Origin: Perlabentimonas sp034003245
Lineage (GTDB): Bacteria > Bacteroidota > Bacteroidia > Bacteroidales > Tenuifilaceae
Assembly: GCA_034003245.1 (NCBI GenBank)
Contig: JAVEYY010000025.1
Span: 1 to 64,000 of the forward strand
Length of the DNA: 64,000 nt
Direction: 5' to 3'
The notes beneath the pieces were generated by a model. It worked only from the letters and a program-made list of their open reading frames with translations. It was not told the DNA's origin and ran no database searches. Both the position numbers and the translations under genes were made by a program. Positions 34,628-43,790 of the stretch are shown here, piece by piece (within the stretch, counting starts at the first letter, position 1; each line of letters opens with the position of its first letter).

Positions 34628-36390
34628 GGCTTTAACAAGTTTTTCATCTTCTGAATTAGCACCTCAATCTGGAATGGTTTGCTAATGTAATCATCCATAC
34701 CAGCAGCCAGGCACTCCTCCTTATCACCCAGCAGGGCGTTAGCAGTGATGGCAATTATTGGAGTGTGCGAGTTGGAACTAGACTCAATCTCTCGAATTTT
34801 TTTGGTTGCCACAATACCATTCATTATTGGCATCTGAATATCCATAAGGATTATGTCAAATCGACTGGTGCCAAACTTATCGAGGGCTTCTTTGCCGTTG
34901 TTGGCAATGTCGATACTCTTAACCAGCTTTTTTAAGCTAAGCACTACAATTTTCTGGTTTATTAGGTTGTCCTCAACAAGGAGAACGTTGGCATTTTCGA
35001 GCTCAACCGAAGAGGCAATTTGAGGTTCGGAAATTTGAGGTTCCACAATCTTTACCGGAGTTTCGAGAACGGTTTTGGTTACCTCTTTAGCCGAGGGCTT
35101 GCTAAGGGTGTATGGGAATGAGAAAACAGCATCTTCTGCACTAAGGGCAATGCTCAGCTTGCCACCATTGCTCTCAATTAACTTCTGAGTAATCGATAGC
35201 TCTAGCAGATCGATATACATTTGAGTGCTAGCTGAAGTAAGCGACGATTCGTTGGTGACAAATAGGTTGTGCCCCTCATTTAAAGGGAGTAGAATTGGCT
35301 TGTTACTGCTAAGTTCAATACCAAGCTCAATAAATTCGGGCGTGTCCTTTATGCGTGAAACTTTAATGGTCACATTCGCCTTACTGCTGCTCCGATTTTT
35401 TAGAATACTCTCAATAAGGTTTAGGAATATCTGCTTTATTCTAACCGGATCACCAATAAAACTTTGGGGAAGGGTTTCGTCAATTTTTAGGGTAAACGAT
35501 GTTTGACTTGAGTTCTGTGTTGAGAACAGCTTAATTGTGCTGTTAATTGTGCTATGCAGATTAAAGTTGATGTTTATGCTTCCACGCTCTTTAATATCAA
35601 CATTTGAAATCTCCACCATGCTGTTAACCACGTTCACCAGATTGTTGGTTGATGCATGGATTGTGTCAATCATATCCTTTTGCTTCTCGTCGTTCGATAT
35701 GTTTTCGAGGATATTGGCCACCACCATAATGTTATTCAGGGGAGTACGAATTTGGTGCGATAGATTAGCAATGAACTCCTCCTTTAGTTTAAGTGCGCTC
35801 TTTTGGTCGAGCAGCTGCTTCTCGAGGTGGTGTGAATAATTCTGCTTTATGGTGTCGTATAGGTATGCAATTAGAAGGATTGTAAGAAATGCGAGGATTC
35901 CCACAATCTTTATCTCCAAGCTTAGGTCTGCAATGTTCTTGGTAAGGCCGGTTGGGATAAACAATACTGCAACCATAATTACAAATAAACCCAACGCGAA
36001 TTTTGCACCCCTGTTACTTCCTGATGCGCTTATGGCTAATAAGGGGTAAAGGCTAACGGCAATTACGGCTAGCTCAACATGGGGAGTAACTATTAGGTGG
36101 TAAAGTAGGGCAATTCCGGGTAGCACCAGTACAACAGGCACAAACTTGCTGGTTAGCTTGTTTTGGGCAAGCGTTACAATAAGCAAAACAATAAGTACGG
36201 TAAACGCCGAGAGCACAACTCCTTGTATTATGAGCGACTCGAAAAAGGATAATGCCGAAATAACTGCAAAGAAGATAACCATAACCACCGCGGCTACACT
36301 TATCGACTGCATCTGGGCCAGATTTTCTTTCTCGTACTTATCCTTTAACTTGAATGAAAGAAGGTTTAAAAGGCTATTGGCTGGGTTCAT
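34624..36390 (-). CDS. Hybrid histidine kinase with degenerate ATPase domain and intact receiver
   Basis: 588 residues. About five or six membrane segments are packed into residues 30-175, then a HisKA dimerisation helix with the phosphoacceptor in N-L-S-H-Q-I-R-T-P-L (His212), an ATPase region at 305-430, and a C-terminal receiver domain. The receiver is intact: E473-D474 acid pocket, Asp517 phosphoacceptor in I-L-M-D-I-Q-M-P, Thr549 and Lys571. In contrast, the ATP-binding motifs are gone. The N-box Asn is Ser328, the G1 D-x-G-x-G is replaced by E-L-S-S-N-K-P, and the G2 G-x-G-L-x-I is D-L-L-E-L-S-I. The protein is probably unable to autophosphorylate and may act as a phosphatase or a relay accepting phosphate from another kinase. 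Confidence 0.9.
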   Translation of the reverse strand: MNPANSLLNLLSFKLKDKYEKENLAQMQSISVAAVVMVIFFAVISALSFFESLIIQGVVLSAFTVLIVLLIVTLAQNKLTSKFVPVVLVLPGIALLYHLIVTPHVELAVIAVSLYPLLAISASGSNRGAKFALGLFVIMVAVLFIPTGLTKNIADLSLEIKIVGILAFLTILLIAYLYDTIKQNYSHHLEKQLLDQKSALKLKEEFIANLSHQIRTPLNNIMVVANILENISNDEKQKDMIDTIHASTNNLVNVVNSMVEISNVDIKERGSININFNLHSTINSTIKLFSTQNSSQTSFTLKIDETLPQSFIGDPVRIKQIFLNLIESILKNRSSSKANVTIKVSRIKDTPEFIELGIELSSNKPILLPLNEGHNLFVTNESSLTSASTQMYIDLLELSITQKLIESNGGKLSIALSAEDAVFSFPYTLSKPSAKEVTKTVLETPVKIVEPQISEPQIASSVELENANVLLVEDNLINQKIVVLSLKKLVKSIDIANNGKEALDKFGTSRFDIILMDIQMPIMNGIVATKKIREIESSSNSHTPIIAITANALLGDKEECLAAGMDDYISKPFQIEVLIQKMKNLLKP

Positions 36391-36837
36391 GCCGTATAGA
36401 ATTATGTTATTTATTTTGTGCCTAGGTAAGCGTGGTAAGTATAAGACATTGCGCTACTGGTGCTTGGTGTTTGTTTTCGATGTAAAATACTAATCGCTTA
36501 TTCAAAGCTAAATATATAAAAAAAATCATTACGTTACAGGGATATCCCATATTTCTTAATTAATACAATACATTCACTAATGTAACGTAGGTGTAACCTT
36601 GTCAAAATTCCTAATAAAACAATTTCGACACGTATGTCAATTGAAAATGTATTTTAGGAGATATAATTTAACGATTAACCAAATTATTTAAACGTTTTTT
36701 GTCATATCGATTACGCACCAAATAAATTTCTATATATTTGAGAAGGTGTGTTTGCCCTTTATGGCAAAATATTATTGCCATTGTAATCCTTGTTTGGATT
36801 GATTTTTGATGATTTACAAGTTGTTAAACCAAACCCA
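36391..36837. other. Intergenic region between hybrid kinase and envelope operon
   Basis: 447 bases, AT-rich, with no credible gene. It contains a long-spaced inverted repeat with an inner palindrome (listed separately) and a perfect -7 element TATATTTG at 36733-36740, without a matching -33 element, about 98 bases before the lipoprotein ATG. Confidence 0.6.
36530..36589. repeat. Inverted repeat with inner palindrome
   Basis: TACGTTACA (36530-36538) and TGTAACGTA (36581-36589) are perfect 9-bp arms 42 bases apart. The palindrome GGGATATCCC follows the left arm (36539-36548). TGTAAC also recurs at 36592. It may be a regulator-binding region. Confidence 0.5.
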
Positions 36838-38490
36838 ATGCAAGCCGTGAAAAAAATTACGTTAATTGCAGTCATCCTTTTTGTTGCAGCCCTAATGCAT
36901 GGGTGCTACCTCGATGACTTTGACAACATAAAGGATATTCAAGTCGAGCCCATATCGCCAACCTATGGGTTTCCCCTGATAAACTCAACCGTTAGTATTA
37001 ACGACCTGGTGAAGGGGCTTGGAGAGTCAGCATATGTTAAGCTTGAGAACGAGAAAATCTATATCACATTCACTCAATCGATGGATCTAGATGTAGACTT
37101 ATCCAGTTTTAAAATCCCTGATAAGCAGTTTAGTGGAACTCTGCCCATTGTTGGGGGGGCAGCCTTTGAACTGTACGAACCCGATTACGTTACCATTGAG
37201 AACGACTCTGAGATCAAGTTGGTTGAGTTGAAGGCAGGAAATTTGCAGATAGATTTTGAACGAGATTTTATTGATGACGACATGGTTTTTCGGATTATCA
37301 TTCCTTCACTGGTAACCGACGACTTTCCCGATGGTGTTGTGATTTCTCCCTCTTGGAATATAGATCCCTACCATTCAACAGCAACCATTTCTCTCGCTGG
37401 GGCAGTCTTAAACCTCTATGTTGATGACACCGCAAATGGGGGAGGCGTTAAGTATAATACCTTCTCTTATGCCCTAGAAGTTAACTCAACAGGGAACTCT
37501 TCGGGTCAATTTGTTTCCAATTTCTCTATCTCCGGAGTGGAGTTTCAAAAGGTTATGGGACTGATTAATTTTGAGATGGATATGCCAGCCCAAGAGATGA
37601 GCCTAGATGCCTTTAGCTCCATTGTTGATGGAAATATTTACCTCAGCAATCCAATAATTGGGTTCGATATTGGCACCTCATTTGGGGTTCCTACTGCGCT
37701 TGAGGTTACTGGAATTGAATTTAAGAATAGTAAGGATGAGTCGCTAACCCTTCAAAACGAAGGGATTCCTGATGAGAATACCTTCTTAATTGGAGCAGGG
37801 ACGAAGAACTACTTGCCTTACGCTACCCTTGAAGAACCCTACGAGGTTGGTTCGTATGTGCTTAGTGGCGAGAATTCAAACGTTGACCAAGTTTTGCCAT
37901 TTACGCCCAATAGTATGTCGATGAATGGGAAGTTTTATTTGGGTCAAGCGAAGGAAATGCCTGCTGATCCTCACAGTTTTTTTGTGAACGATACCAGCTC
38001 ATTTGACCTAAACCTGAATATTGAAGTGCCCTTAGAGGGAAGTATAGAGGGGCTTAAGTTTAGCTACGACCTGTACGATATGTCGTGGCCAAATCTCGAT
38101 GATTTACCCGAGATAAAGGATTTCGATTACACCATTGAGCTGTTGATGAAAACAACCAACGGAATACCTCTAACATTTGGCTTGCAGACAATATTCTTCG
38201 ATGGTGGCGTAGTTGTCGATTCACTATTCAACAATGTGTTGGTGGAGAATATAATTGAGAGCCCAGAAGTAGATACACAAGGAAATGTTGGCCAACCTAA
38301 AGAGAAAAAGACAACGATTGCCATATCGAAGGACAAGTATGAGAAGATTTCCAAAGCAGGGAAACTTCAGCTAGTGCTTCAATTGGATACAGGTACACCT
38401 GAAAATCGAGAGGTGATTTTTAAAACCTCACAGGAACTGGAGGTACAACTCTCGCTAAAGGTTGATATTATGATTGATCCCGATATTTAG
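36838..38490 (+). CDS. Putative surface lipoprotein, unknown function
   Basis: 550 residues from the ATG at 36838; the in-frame TTG at 36790 is not credible. Signal peptide with lipobox A-L-M-H-G-C (Cys23). The residues after the cysteine, Y-L-D-D-F-D, are acidic, like the lipoprotein export signals that send Bacteroidota lipoproteins to the cell surface. The rest is a beta-rich region with D, N and S-rich loops, and a C-terminal domain ending V-D-I-M-I-D-P-D-I; no known domain is recognised. It is the first of three genes in one direction, 43 bases before the DUF5723 gene, so it probably works with that barrel and the OmpA protein. Confidence 0.75.
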   Translation: MQAVKKITLIAVILFVAALMHGCYLDDFDNIKDIQVEPISPTYGFPLINSTVSINDLVKGLGESAYVKLENEKIYITFTQSMDLDVDLSSFKIPDKQFSGTLPIVGGAAFELYEPDYVTIENDSEIKLVELKAGNLQIDFERDFIDDDMVFRIIIPSLVTDDFPDGVVISPSWNIDPYHSTATISLAGAVLNLYVDDTANGGGVKYNTFSYALEVNSTGNSSGQFVSNFSISGVEFQKVMGLINFEMDMPAQEMSLDAFSSIVDGNIYLSNPIIGFDIGTSFGVPTALEVTGIEFKNSKDESLTLQNEGIPDENTFLIGAGTKNYLPYATLEEPYEVGSYVLSGENSNVDQVLPFTPNSMSMNGKFYLGQAKEMPADPHSFFVNDTSSFDLNLNIEVPLEGSIEGLKFSYDLYDMSWPNLDDLPEIKDFDYTIELLMKTTNGIPLTFGLQTIFFDGGVVVDSLFNNVLVENIIESPEVDTQGNVGQPKEKKTTIAISKDKYEKISKAGKLQLVLQLDTGTPENREVIFKTSQELEVQLSLKVDIMIDPDI

Positions 38491-38533
38491 CGGTTCCGAA
38501 ACCCAATTCGATAACAATTAGAACATTATAGTT

Positions 38534-39955
38534 GTGAAAAGAATAGCCATAGTAATAGTCGCACTTACCGCATCGATGACTGCGGTTGCGCAATCGGAGC
38601 TAACGCTGCCATTCATGAACAATGTGTTCCAGAATACCTACTTAAATCCAGCGGTACGATCGGAACATACTGTTAGCATTGGATTGCCGGTTCTCTCATC
38701 TATCCAGTTTCAGGTAATACATAACGGTTTTGTGCCCAACGCCTTTTTAAGCGTTGTAAACGATACTACGCTTTCCATATCGCCAACCAACCTCGACAAG
38801 CAGTTGCGAAATCAGAATATGCTTTTCGCCAATGGAAGCCTCGACCTGTTTCACCTTAAAATGCGAATTCGAAACTGGGACTTCTGGTATGGCATTCGCC
38901 AGAACCACCAGTTAGCATTCTATTACCCCAAATCGATACTTAGTCTTTTCCTGGAGGGTACAGAACAGTACAGGGACAATGTACTAGATTTAAGTGCCTT
39001 GGGACTCAATGCTTCGATCTACAGAGAGCATACCTTTGGCGCGGCTACAGAGCGTGGAAAGTGGGTGTTTGGAGGTAGATTTAGCATATTACATGGATTA
39101 ACAAATGCATACCTTAATCCCGAAAAGTTAGGCATTTCTGTGGATGATGATATGTATTCGCTTAGCGTTGAATCGAAGGCAAAGTTGAAAACCTCAGGTA
39201 TTCCTGGTGATTCACTTATGAACGTAAATTTCGATCAGTTTGGCAACTTTGATGATTTTAATGTGGGTAGCTTCGCCGATTTAAAGGAGTTTATGAACTC
39301 AAACTATACAGCCAATTACTTCACCCGATTCCGTAACCCCGGAATCGCATTAAGTGGGGGAGTGTCGTACAAGTTAGACTCGAAAACAACTTTCTCGTTT
39401 GCCTTTAGCGACTTGGGCTATATAACCTGGAGCGATAGCACAAAGGCTTTCAGTGTTGAGGGTAATGCCGAGTTTAAAGGTGTTGACGCCCTTAGTGCAG
39501 TTCTTGCTGGTGATCAGTTTGAACCTGATACTATTATCGATCAGTTTTTAAGTAATTTTACCACTGACGAAACTTTTGCCGATAGTTACCGAACATGGCT
39601 TTCACCCAAGTTTTACCTTTCGGCAAACTATCAGCTGGCTCGCAGAACTACTGTAGGTGCCAGCTTTTATGGCGTTGTGAATCGGAGACTCTATCCTGCT
39701 TTTACCGTTGGAATCACTCAGGGAATGGGTCGAGTTTTCAACTTAGCCCTTTCCGCATCGATGAATCAACGAACCATTACCAATGTGGGTTTTGGACTTT
39801 TAATTAAACCGGGTCCAGTACAGATCTACCTACTTGCCGATAATATATACACACCTTTGGTGGATCCGCTCACATTCACAAACCTGAACTTTCGGTTTGG
39901 GATGAATCTGGTTTTTGGAAGGGTTAAGCCAACCCAGGGTCTTCCTTATATGTAA
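38534..39955 (+). CDS. DUF5723-like outer membrane beta-barrel protein
   Basis: 473 residues starting at a GTG (38534), with a signal peptide (M-K-R-I-A-I-V-I-V-A to A-V-A-Q, cut about residue 20). It then shows N-P-A-V-R-S-E-H-T-V-S-I-G-L-P near the N-terminus, and alternating beta segments throughout, ending in aromatic/hydrophobic strands (F-R-F-G-M-N-L-V-F). This is the pattern of DUF5723/PorV-like barrels of Bacteroidota. The function is unknown; nearby OmpA and lipoprotein genes suggest a joint outer-membrane complex. Assignment to DUF5723 is by recollection of the family pattern. Confidence 0.72.
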   Translation: MKRIAIVIVALTASMTAVAQSELTLPFMNNVFQNTYLNPAVRSEHTVSIGLPVLSSIQFQVIHNGFVPNAFLSVVNDTTLSISPTNLDKQLRNQNMLFANGSLDLFHLKMRIRNWDFWYGIRQNHQLAFYYPKSILSLFLEGTEQYRDNVLDLSALGLNASIYREHTFGAATERGKWVFGGRFSILHGLTNAYLNPEKLGISVDDDMYSLSVESKAKLKTSGIPGDSLMNVNFDQFGNFDDFNVGSFADLKEFMNSNYTANYFTRFRNPGIALSGGVSYKLDSKTTFSFAFSDLGYITWSDSTKAFSVEGNAEFKGVDALSAVLAGDQFEPDTIIDQFLSNFTTDETFADSYRTWLSPKFYLSANYQLARRTTVGASFYGVVNRRLYPAFTVGITQGMGRVFNLALSASMNQRTITNVGFGLLIKPGPVQIYLLADNIYTPLVDPLTFTNLNFRFGMNLVFGRVKPTQGLPYM

Positions 39956-39989
39956 TAGCCAATAGTTGTAATCAGACATACTTTCTGTT

Positions 39990-42356
39990 ATGAAAAGAAT
40001 ATTTTTGATTTGTACCATAGTTTCATTGTTTCTCTCTTTTACTCAGGCACAAACTTCGTTTGTGCCAGTAAACCTCGGGAGCAACGTGAACTCCGAGTAC
40101 GCTGAGGTAAATCCGGTAATCTCGTGGGATGGAAAGACTTTATTCTTCAATAGGATAAATCATCCCGAGAATACATTTGGGTCAAGCGACAGCCAGGACA
40201 TCTGGTATTCCACTCTTCGCGACGATGGTACATGGACAAAAGCCCAACGCTTGCCCGAAACCGTAAATATTGGCCAGTACAATGCCATTCTTTCGGCTTT
40301 AGATGATGGCGTATCATACCTTATTCTGGGGAAATTCAACCGATCGGGTAAACATTGGGTTAAACGAGGGTTTTCAATTGTTCAGCACTTGGGCAATGGG
40401 CAGTGGAGTAAGCCGCAAGCAATTAAGGTTAAACGTTTTTCCAAAATTAATAAGGGCAAGGCAATTACTGCCTATATGACTCCCGATCGCGAGTTGTTAT
40501 TTATCACATTCTCAACTCATCCTAATAGCAAAAAGCTTTCGCTGTACGTTTCAACAAAAAAGAAAGATGGCGTATACTCCCGCCCCCGATTTGCCGGAGG
40601 TGGCCCGGGAAATGCAATGGATCCCCGCTCGCTTGAGGCTCCTTACCTTAGCGCCGATAAAAATCGTCTATACTTTTCGGCCGATTATGGTGGTCGTAGG
40701 GCAAATCAGAATATCCACTTTGCTGAGCGATCCGACAAGGATTTTAGGGAATGGAGAATGCCTCAGCCTGTTACCGATACCATTAATACTCCCAACTGGG
40801 ATTCGTATTTTAAGATGAACGCTAAGGAGAGTTGGGCATATTACAGCTCAACCACCAACTCGTTAGGTAAAGCAGATATTTTTAGGGTAAAGATTTTTGA
40901 GGAGAGACCTTACCTTAAACTTTCAGGTTTAATTCTCAATCAAGCCGATCAAAAGTTAATGCTCGATGAAACTGATTACAGCATTCTGGTGAATGGAGAA
41001 GAGTTTCCTGAGTTGGAAGTCAGCAAGCCTTCGGCTTCGTTCGAGGTGCTTTTGCCATTAGGTCAACTATATACCCTACAGCCAACTATGGCAAATTGGA
41101 ATGGGATTTCTGCAGATATCGACCTTAGAGGGGTTCGAGAGTATTCCGAGGCCAAGCTAAACCTCTACTTCTCATCAATTCCCTATGCGCTGGTTAAGGG
41201 TCGTGTTGTAGATACCCGAACCGATGAGATTGTTCCCTTAAGTCTTAATCCGAAAGTATTGATTAATGGAGTAGCTTCCGATTCCGTTAAGTACGATCAG
41301 TTCTCGGGAGCCTTTCAGGCACTTTTGCCACTGGGCCAATCGTATACATTTATGGCAAAGGTCGATAACTTTACATCTACTCCTGTTGTAATTGATGTTA
41401 CCGAGGTAGCCACTTACGTAGAGCACGATATATCGCTGCCGGTAACTTCGTTCCCTTGGGTTGAGGTTTCGGGAAAGGTGCTTGATAATAGCTCGCTAAC
41501 ACCCGTTTTAGCCGAATCGCGACCTGTTCTGTTGATAAATGGCCAAGAGGCCGATTCTATCTATATTGATCCCGTTTCAGCCGATTTTATGGTACGTTTA
41601 CCCTACGGTAAATCATACACCATCGGCGTTAAAGCCGATAATTTTAGAACATTGGACAATCAGGTAGACTTGAGTTCCTTCGATCGCTTTTTAGCTATTA
41701 AACAGAATGTTTTTGCCGAACGGATGGATGCCAACATGGTTACTCTTACAGGCAAATTGATCGACACAAAATCGGGAAAACCATTGGAGGAGGGTTATAG
41801 CGTGAAGATGCGAGTAAACGGCGTGGAGTCGCATGCCTTTACATTTGAGCCCAAAACAGCAGAATTCAGTCTACGCTTACCCGTAGGATTTAACTACGAT
41901 TTAACGCCAAGTGTTACTAATTTCTACAATAAGTTCGAACCGGTTGACCTGACCAAAACCGCTCCGATGTCGAAAATTGTTCGGAATTTTTACGTAACCC
42001 CCATTGAGGTTGGCCAATCGGTCGATATTCAGGATATCTACTTCGAAACGGGTAGGGCAGGCCTTATGCCCCAATCGTTCCGATCGTTAAATGCGCTAAT
42101 CGAGTTCCTAAAGGAGTACCCAAATGTGAGGGTCGAAATTGGCGGGCACACCGACAATGTGGGTTCAGCTGCAGTTAACCAAAAAGTATCGGAGGATAGG
42201 GCTCGCTCGGTTGCGCAGTACGTTATTGATCAGGGTATCCCCGCCGAGAGGGTTGTATCCAAGGGTTATGGGTTCTCCAAACCCAAGGCCAGCAACAGGA
42301 CCGCCGAGGGGCGCGCTCAAAACCGAAGGGTCGATTTTACCATAATTGGTATATAG
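39990..42356 (+). CDS. PD40-propeller, tandem-repeat and OmpA-domain outer membrane protein
   Basis: 788 residues with signal peptide. Residues about 25-305 form a PD40/WD40-like propeller (repeats such as N-P-V-I-S-W-D-G-K-T-L-F-F and Y-L-S-A-D-K-N-R-L-Y-F). Residues 308-675 are four tandem repeats of about 90 residues, each with a G-x-V-x-D opening, V-L-I-N-G, and L-P-x-G-x-x-Y-T. The last 110 residues are an OmpA peptidoglycan-binding domain (G-G-H-T-D-N-V-G, N-Q-K-V-S-E-D-R-A-R-S-V and N-R-R-V-D-F). It likely ties the outer membrane to peptidoglycan while presenting the repeats in the periplasm. Third gene of the envelope operon, closed by a terminator. Confidence 0.85.
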   Translation: MKRIFLICTIVSLFLSFTQAQTSFVPVNLGSNVNSEYAEVNPVISWDGKTLFFNRINHPENTFGSSDSQDIWYSTLRDDGTWTKAQRLPETVNIGQYNAILSALDDGVSYLILGKFNRSGKHWVKRGFSIVQHLGNGQWSKPQAIKVKRFSKINKGKAITAYMTPDRELLFITFSTHPNSKKLSLYVSTKKKDGVYSRPRFAGGGPGNAMDPRSLEAPYLSADKNRLYFSADYGGRRANQNIHFAERSDKDFREWRMPQPVTDTINTPNWDSYFKMNAKESWAYYSSTTNSLGKADIFRVKIFEERPYLKLSGLILNQADQKLMLDETDYSILVNGEEFPELEVSKPSASFEVLLPLGQLYTLQPTMANWNGISADIDLRGVREYSEAKLNLYFSSIPYALVKGRVVDTRTDEIVPLSLNPKVLINGVASDSVKYDQFSGAFQALLPLGQSYTFMAKVDNFTSTPVVIDVTEVATYVEHDISLPVTSFPWVEVSGKVLDNSSLTPVLAESRPVLLINGQEADSIYIDPVSADFMVRLPYGKSYTIGVKADNFRTLDNQVDLSSFDRFLAIKQNVFAERMDANMVTLTGKLIDTKSGKPLEEGYSVKMRVNGVESHAFTFEPKTAEFSLRLPVGFNYDLTPSVTNFYNKFEPVDLTKTAPMSKIVRNFYVTPIEVGQSVDIQDIYFETGRAGLMPQSFRSLNALIEFLKEYPNVRVEIGGHTDNVGSAAVNQKVSEDRARSVAQYVIDQGIPAERVVSKGYGFSKPKASNRTAEGRAQNRRVDFTIIGI

Positions 42357-42387
42357 AGAGCAGTATTTTTAGTAGTTTTGTACTTTG

Positions 42388-42428
42388 AATTAGGAAGGTT
42401 TGACTTATGGCCTTCCTAATTCTTTTAT
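42388..42428 (+). terminator. Terminator of the envelope operon
   Basis: AATTAGGAAGG and CCTTCCTAATT (11-bp perfect stem, 12-base loop) followed by CTTTTATTT. It lies 31 bases after the OmpA-protein stop. Confidence 0.75.
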
Positions 42429-42447
42429 TTGATTATTTATCAATATT

Positions 42448-43092
42448 ATGAGTTCAGAATTTCATAGGCGTCGTAGGAAGTACGAGGAGATTTTCAACAG
42501 CACATCGCATGGGATTGGGGTTTTAATTGCCATAGCGTGTACAGCCATAGTGGTAACTCGAGCCGCTCTTTACGGCGATGCCTGGCATATAGTAAGCTAC
42601 AGTATTTTTGGTGCAGGAATGATTATCCTTTACATAGCATCAACCCTTTTCCATGGTGCAAAAAACGTGAGGGTAAAGTATAAGCTTAATACATTTGACC
42701 ACTCATCCATTTTCGTGCTGATAGCGGCAACATACACCCCATTTACGCTGGTTGCCATTCGAGGCCCTTTGGGCTGGTTGCTATTTGGTATAATATGGGG
42801 GTTAGCCATAGCGGGTATAGTATTTAAGGTTTGGTTCTATACCCACCGCTGGCGGAATATTTCGGCAATTCTTTACGGGGCTATGGGGTGGATGTTTATT
42901 ATGGCCATTGTTCCCATAGTACGCAATTTACCCACCGTTTCACTGGTGTTTTTACTGGTGGGCTGCGTAACCTACACTTTAGGGATTTTCTTCTACATAA
43001 GGAAGGATATTCCCTTTGGTCATGGGATTTTTCACTTATTTGTGCTGGCCGGGAGCATATGCCACTTCTTTGCTATGGTTTTTATGATATAG
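42448..43092 (+). CDS. Hemolysin III / PAQR family membrane protein
   Basis: 214 residues with seven predicted membrane helices. Family blocks are H-G-I-G-V-L-I-A near the N-terminus, S-T-L-F-H-G, F-D-H-S-S-I-F-V-L-I-A-A-T-Y-T-P and a final H-L-F-V-L-A-G-S-I-C-H-F-F-A. The metal-binding His and Asp residues of the PAQR family are present. 'Hemolysin' is historical; the physiological role is unclear (lipid or zinc-linked hydrolase activity is proposed for the superfamily). Its stop codon abuts that of the convergent YqeY gene. Confidence 0.87.
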   Translation: MSSEFHRRRRKYEEIFNSTSHGIGVLIAIACTAIVVTRAALYGDAWHIVSYSIFGAGMIILYIASTLFHGAKNVRVKYKLNTFDHSSIFVLIAATYTPFTLVAIRGPLGWLLFGIIWGLAIAGIVFKVWFYTHRWRNISAILYGAMGWMFIMAIVPIVRNLPTVSLVFLLVGCVTYTLGIFFYIRKDIPFGHGIFHLFVLAGSICHFFAMVFMI

Positions 43093-43548
43093 CTATAGGC
43101 TCGAAAGGATGGCCTTAACCTTATCGGCAATTGCTTTTCCATCGGCTTTGCCCGCCAGTGCTCTTGAGGCCATTCCCATTACCTTGCCCATATCGGCTGG
43201 CCCTTTGGCTCCAAGTGTATCAATAATCCTTTTAACCTCATTGGTTAGTTCCTCTTCCGACATCATTTTTGGAAGAAATGCCTCAATGTGGTTCGCCTCC
43301 TCCAGCTCCTTGGAGGCCAGCTCGGGGCGATTCTGCTGCTGATATATTTCAGCGGCATCCTTGCGTTGCTTTACCTGTTTTTGGAGCAGCTTGAGTTCCA
43401 CCTCTGGGGTCAGGGTTTCACCTCCACCTTTCTCTGTTTTAGCTAGCAGAATGGCACTTTTAATGGCCCGTAGGGCTTCGAGTTTCACCTTTTCCTTGGC
43501 CATCATGGCAACCTTTATCTCCTGATTAATCTTCTCTTCGAGTGACAT
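43093..43548 (-). CDS. GatB/YqeY domain-containing protein
   Basis: 151 residues, the full YqeY type: M-S-L-E-E-K-I-N-Q-E-I-K-V-A-M and L-R-A-I-K-S-A-I, then E-A-F-L-P-K-M-M-S-E-E-E-L and a G-K-V-M-G-M block. The helical fold resembles the C-terminal part of GatB, and a role with tRNA amidotransferase or tRNA binding is inferred only. In many Bacteroidia this gene lies directly after ftsZ; here a 4-kb insertion separates the two. Confidence 0.88.
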   Translation of the reverse strand: MSLEEKINQEIKVAMMAKEKVKLEALRAIKSAILLAKTEKGGGETLTPEVELKLLQKQVKQRKDAAEIYQQQNRPELASKELEEANHIEAFLPKMMSEEELTNEVKRIIDTLGAKGPADMGKVMGMASRALAGKADGKAIADKVKAILSSL

Positions 43549-43743
43549 GGTTTTTGCTTTTTGTGGTTATGTAATAATATATTGAGTTGAAGTTTCTTTG
43601 CGATTCTGTGCTTAGGGGCTTTTTTTGAATCATGTAAACCCAAATGCATTGAACTCGCCTCAGATTAGTTTTGGCAAATTTAGTTTTCTTATGCGAAGAA
43701 GCTAAATTAAATCCAAATCAAATCAGTTGTTTTAGGTAAATGC

Positions 43744-43751
43744 TAACTTTG
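43744..43751 (+). promoter_or_regulatory. Candidate -7 element for the membrane gene at 43791
   Basis: TAACTTTG fits TAnnTTTG, 39 bases before the ATG. No -33 TTG at normal spacing is present. Confidence 0.32.
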
Positions 43752-43790
43752 CAATTAAGTACCCTGCTTAATGGTTAAAACCTACTTGTA

